Assembly (NCBI GenBank): GCA_002449845.1
Contig: DJXW01000017.1
Location: 1-5,809 of the forward strand
DNA from: Prevotella sp. UBA6994
GTDB taxonomy: Bacteria > Bacteroidota > Bacteroidia > Bacteroidales > Bacteroidaceae
Reading direction: 5' to 3'
Length of the DNA: 5,809 bases
In this document: positions 5,675 to 5,809 of the stretch, piece by piece
Layout of the letters: each line of letters begins with the position of its first letter
Numbering within the stretch: the first letter of the stretch is position 1
Position numbers and translations under genes: made by a program
Notes under the pieces: model-generated
What the model saw: only the letters and a program-made list of their open reading frames with translations
Databases searched by the model: none
What the model was told of the DNA's origin: nothing

Positions 5675-5809
5675 TTATTTCAGCACCAGCACCTCGTTGT
5701 CTTTGAATGCCTCGTAACCGCTGGTGACGATGCGTTCACCGGGCTCTAAGCCTTCAAGCACCTCATAGTACAGAGGGTTCTGACGACCTATGCGGATGTT
5801 GCGGCGATA
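5675..5809 (-). CDS. HlyD/MacA-like efflux periplasmic adaptor (C-terminal 44 residues, cut by window edge)
   Basis: Only the end of the gene is visible: 44 codons and TAA at 5675-5677. The peptide contains IRIGRQNPLYYEVLEGLEPGE near its start and ends NEVLVLK. A basic segment, then VLEGLEPGERIVTSGY, then a short final strand is characteristic of the membrane-proximal end of adaptor proteins working with MacB-type permeases and an outer-membrane channel. Its place upstream of the large permease on the same strand fits a macA-macB-like order, now separated by the ATPase gene. The assignment rests on a short stretch, but the pattern is distinctive. Confidence 0.8.
   Translation of the reverse strand, partial: YRRNIRIGRQNPLYYEVLEGLEPGERIVTSGYEAFKDNEVLVLK

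Overview
The window looks like chromosomal DNA from a Bacteroidales bacterium, most likely Prevotella or a close relative. Four promoters can be read, all of the Bacteroidetes sigma-ABfr type (-33 TTGG or TTTG, a 19-bp spacer, -7 TAnnTTTG). Leaders are short and A-rich with no Shine-Dalgarno sequence, and the genes belong to families common in this order. The genus is an inference from style, not from a marker gene.

The minus strand carries part of a MacAB-type efflux locus. In transcription order (right to left) it holds the C-terminal tail of a HlyD/MacA-like periplasmic adaptor (5675-5809, runs off the right edge), a full-length FtsX/MacB-type ABC permease (1845-4241), a small secreted protein of unknown function (972-1526), and the N-terminal 280 residues of a second ABC permease (1-841, runs off the left edge). 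No ABC ATPase subunit, outer-membrane channel or regulator lies inside the window. Between adaptor and permease sits an oppositely oriented, more AT-rich gene for a P-loop ATPase with a C-terminal winged helix (4522-5658). It looks like an accessory insertion into the locus.

The most striking content is regulatory. The permease, the secreted-protein gene and the second permease are each preceded by the same module at identical spacing: a sigma-ABfr promoter, then 26 bp upstream of the -33 a palindrome TGTCTAA-N3-TTAGACA, then a second degenerate copy centred exactly 23 bp further upstream. The three genes are therefore probably one regulon under a dimeric DNA-binding activator not encoded here. 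At both permease genes a 10-bp hairpin, pairing better as minus-strand RNA than as plus-strand RNA, overlaps the -33 element. At the 879-915 copy it is followed by a T tract and reads as an intrinsic terminator.

Between the large permease and the secreted-protein gene lies a long inverted repeat built of 11-bp units (1671-1768), with 31-bp arms and a 32-nt loop, probably a transcript end or an insulating element. The ATPase gene has its own promoter, a 14-bp tandem duplication that doubles its -33 element, and an upstream 18-bp palindrome.

Working model (inference): adaptor plus permeases form an envelope efflux or lipoprotein/peptide export system induced by one signal, and the small secreted protein is made under the same control as a partner, sensor or substrate.
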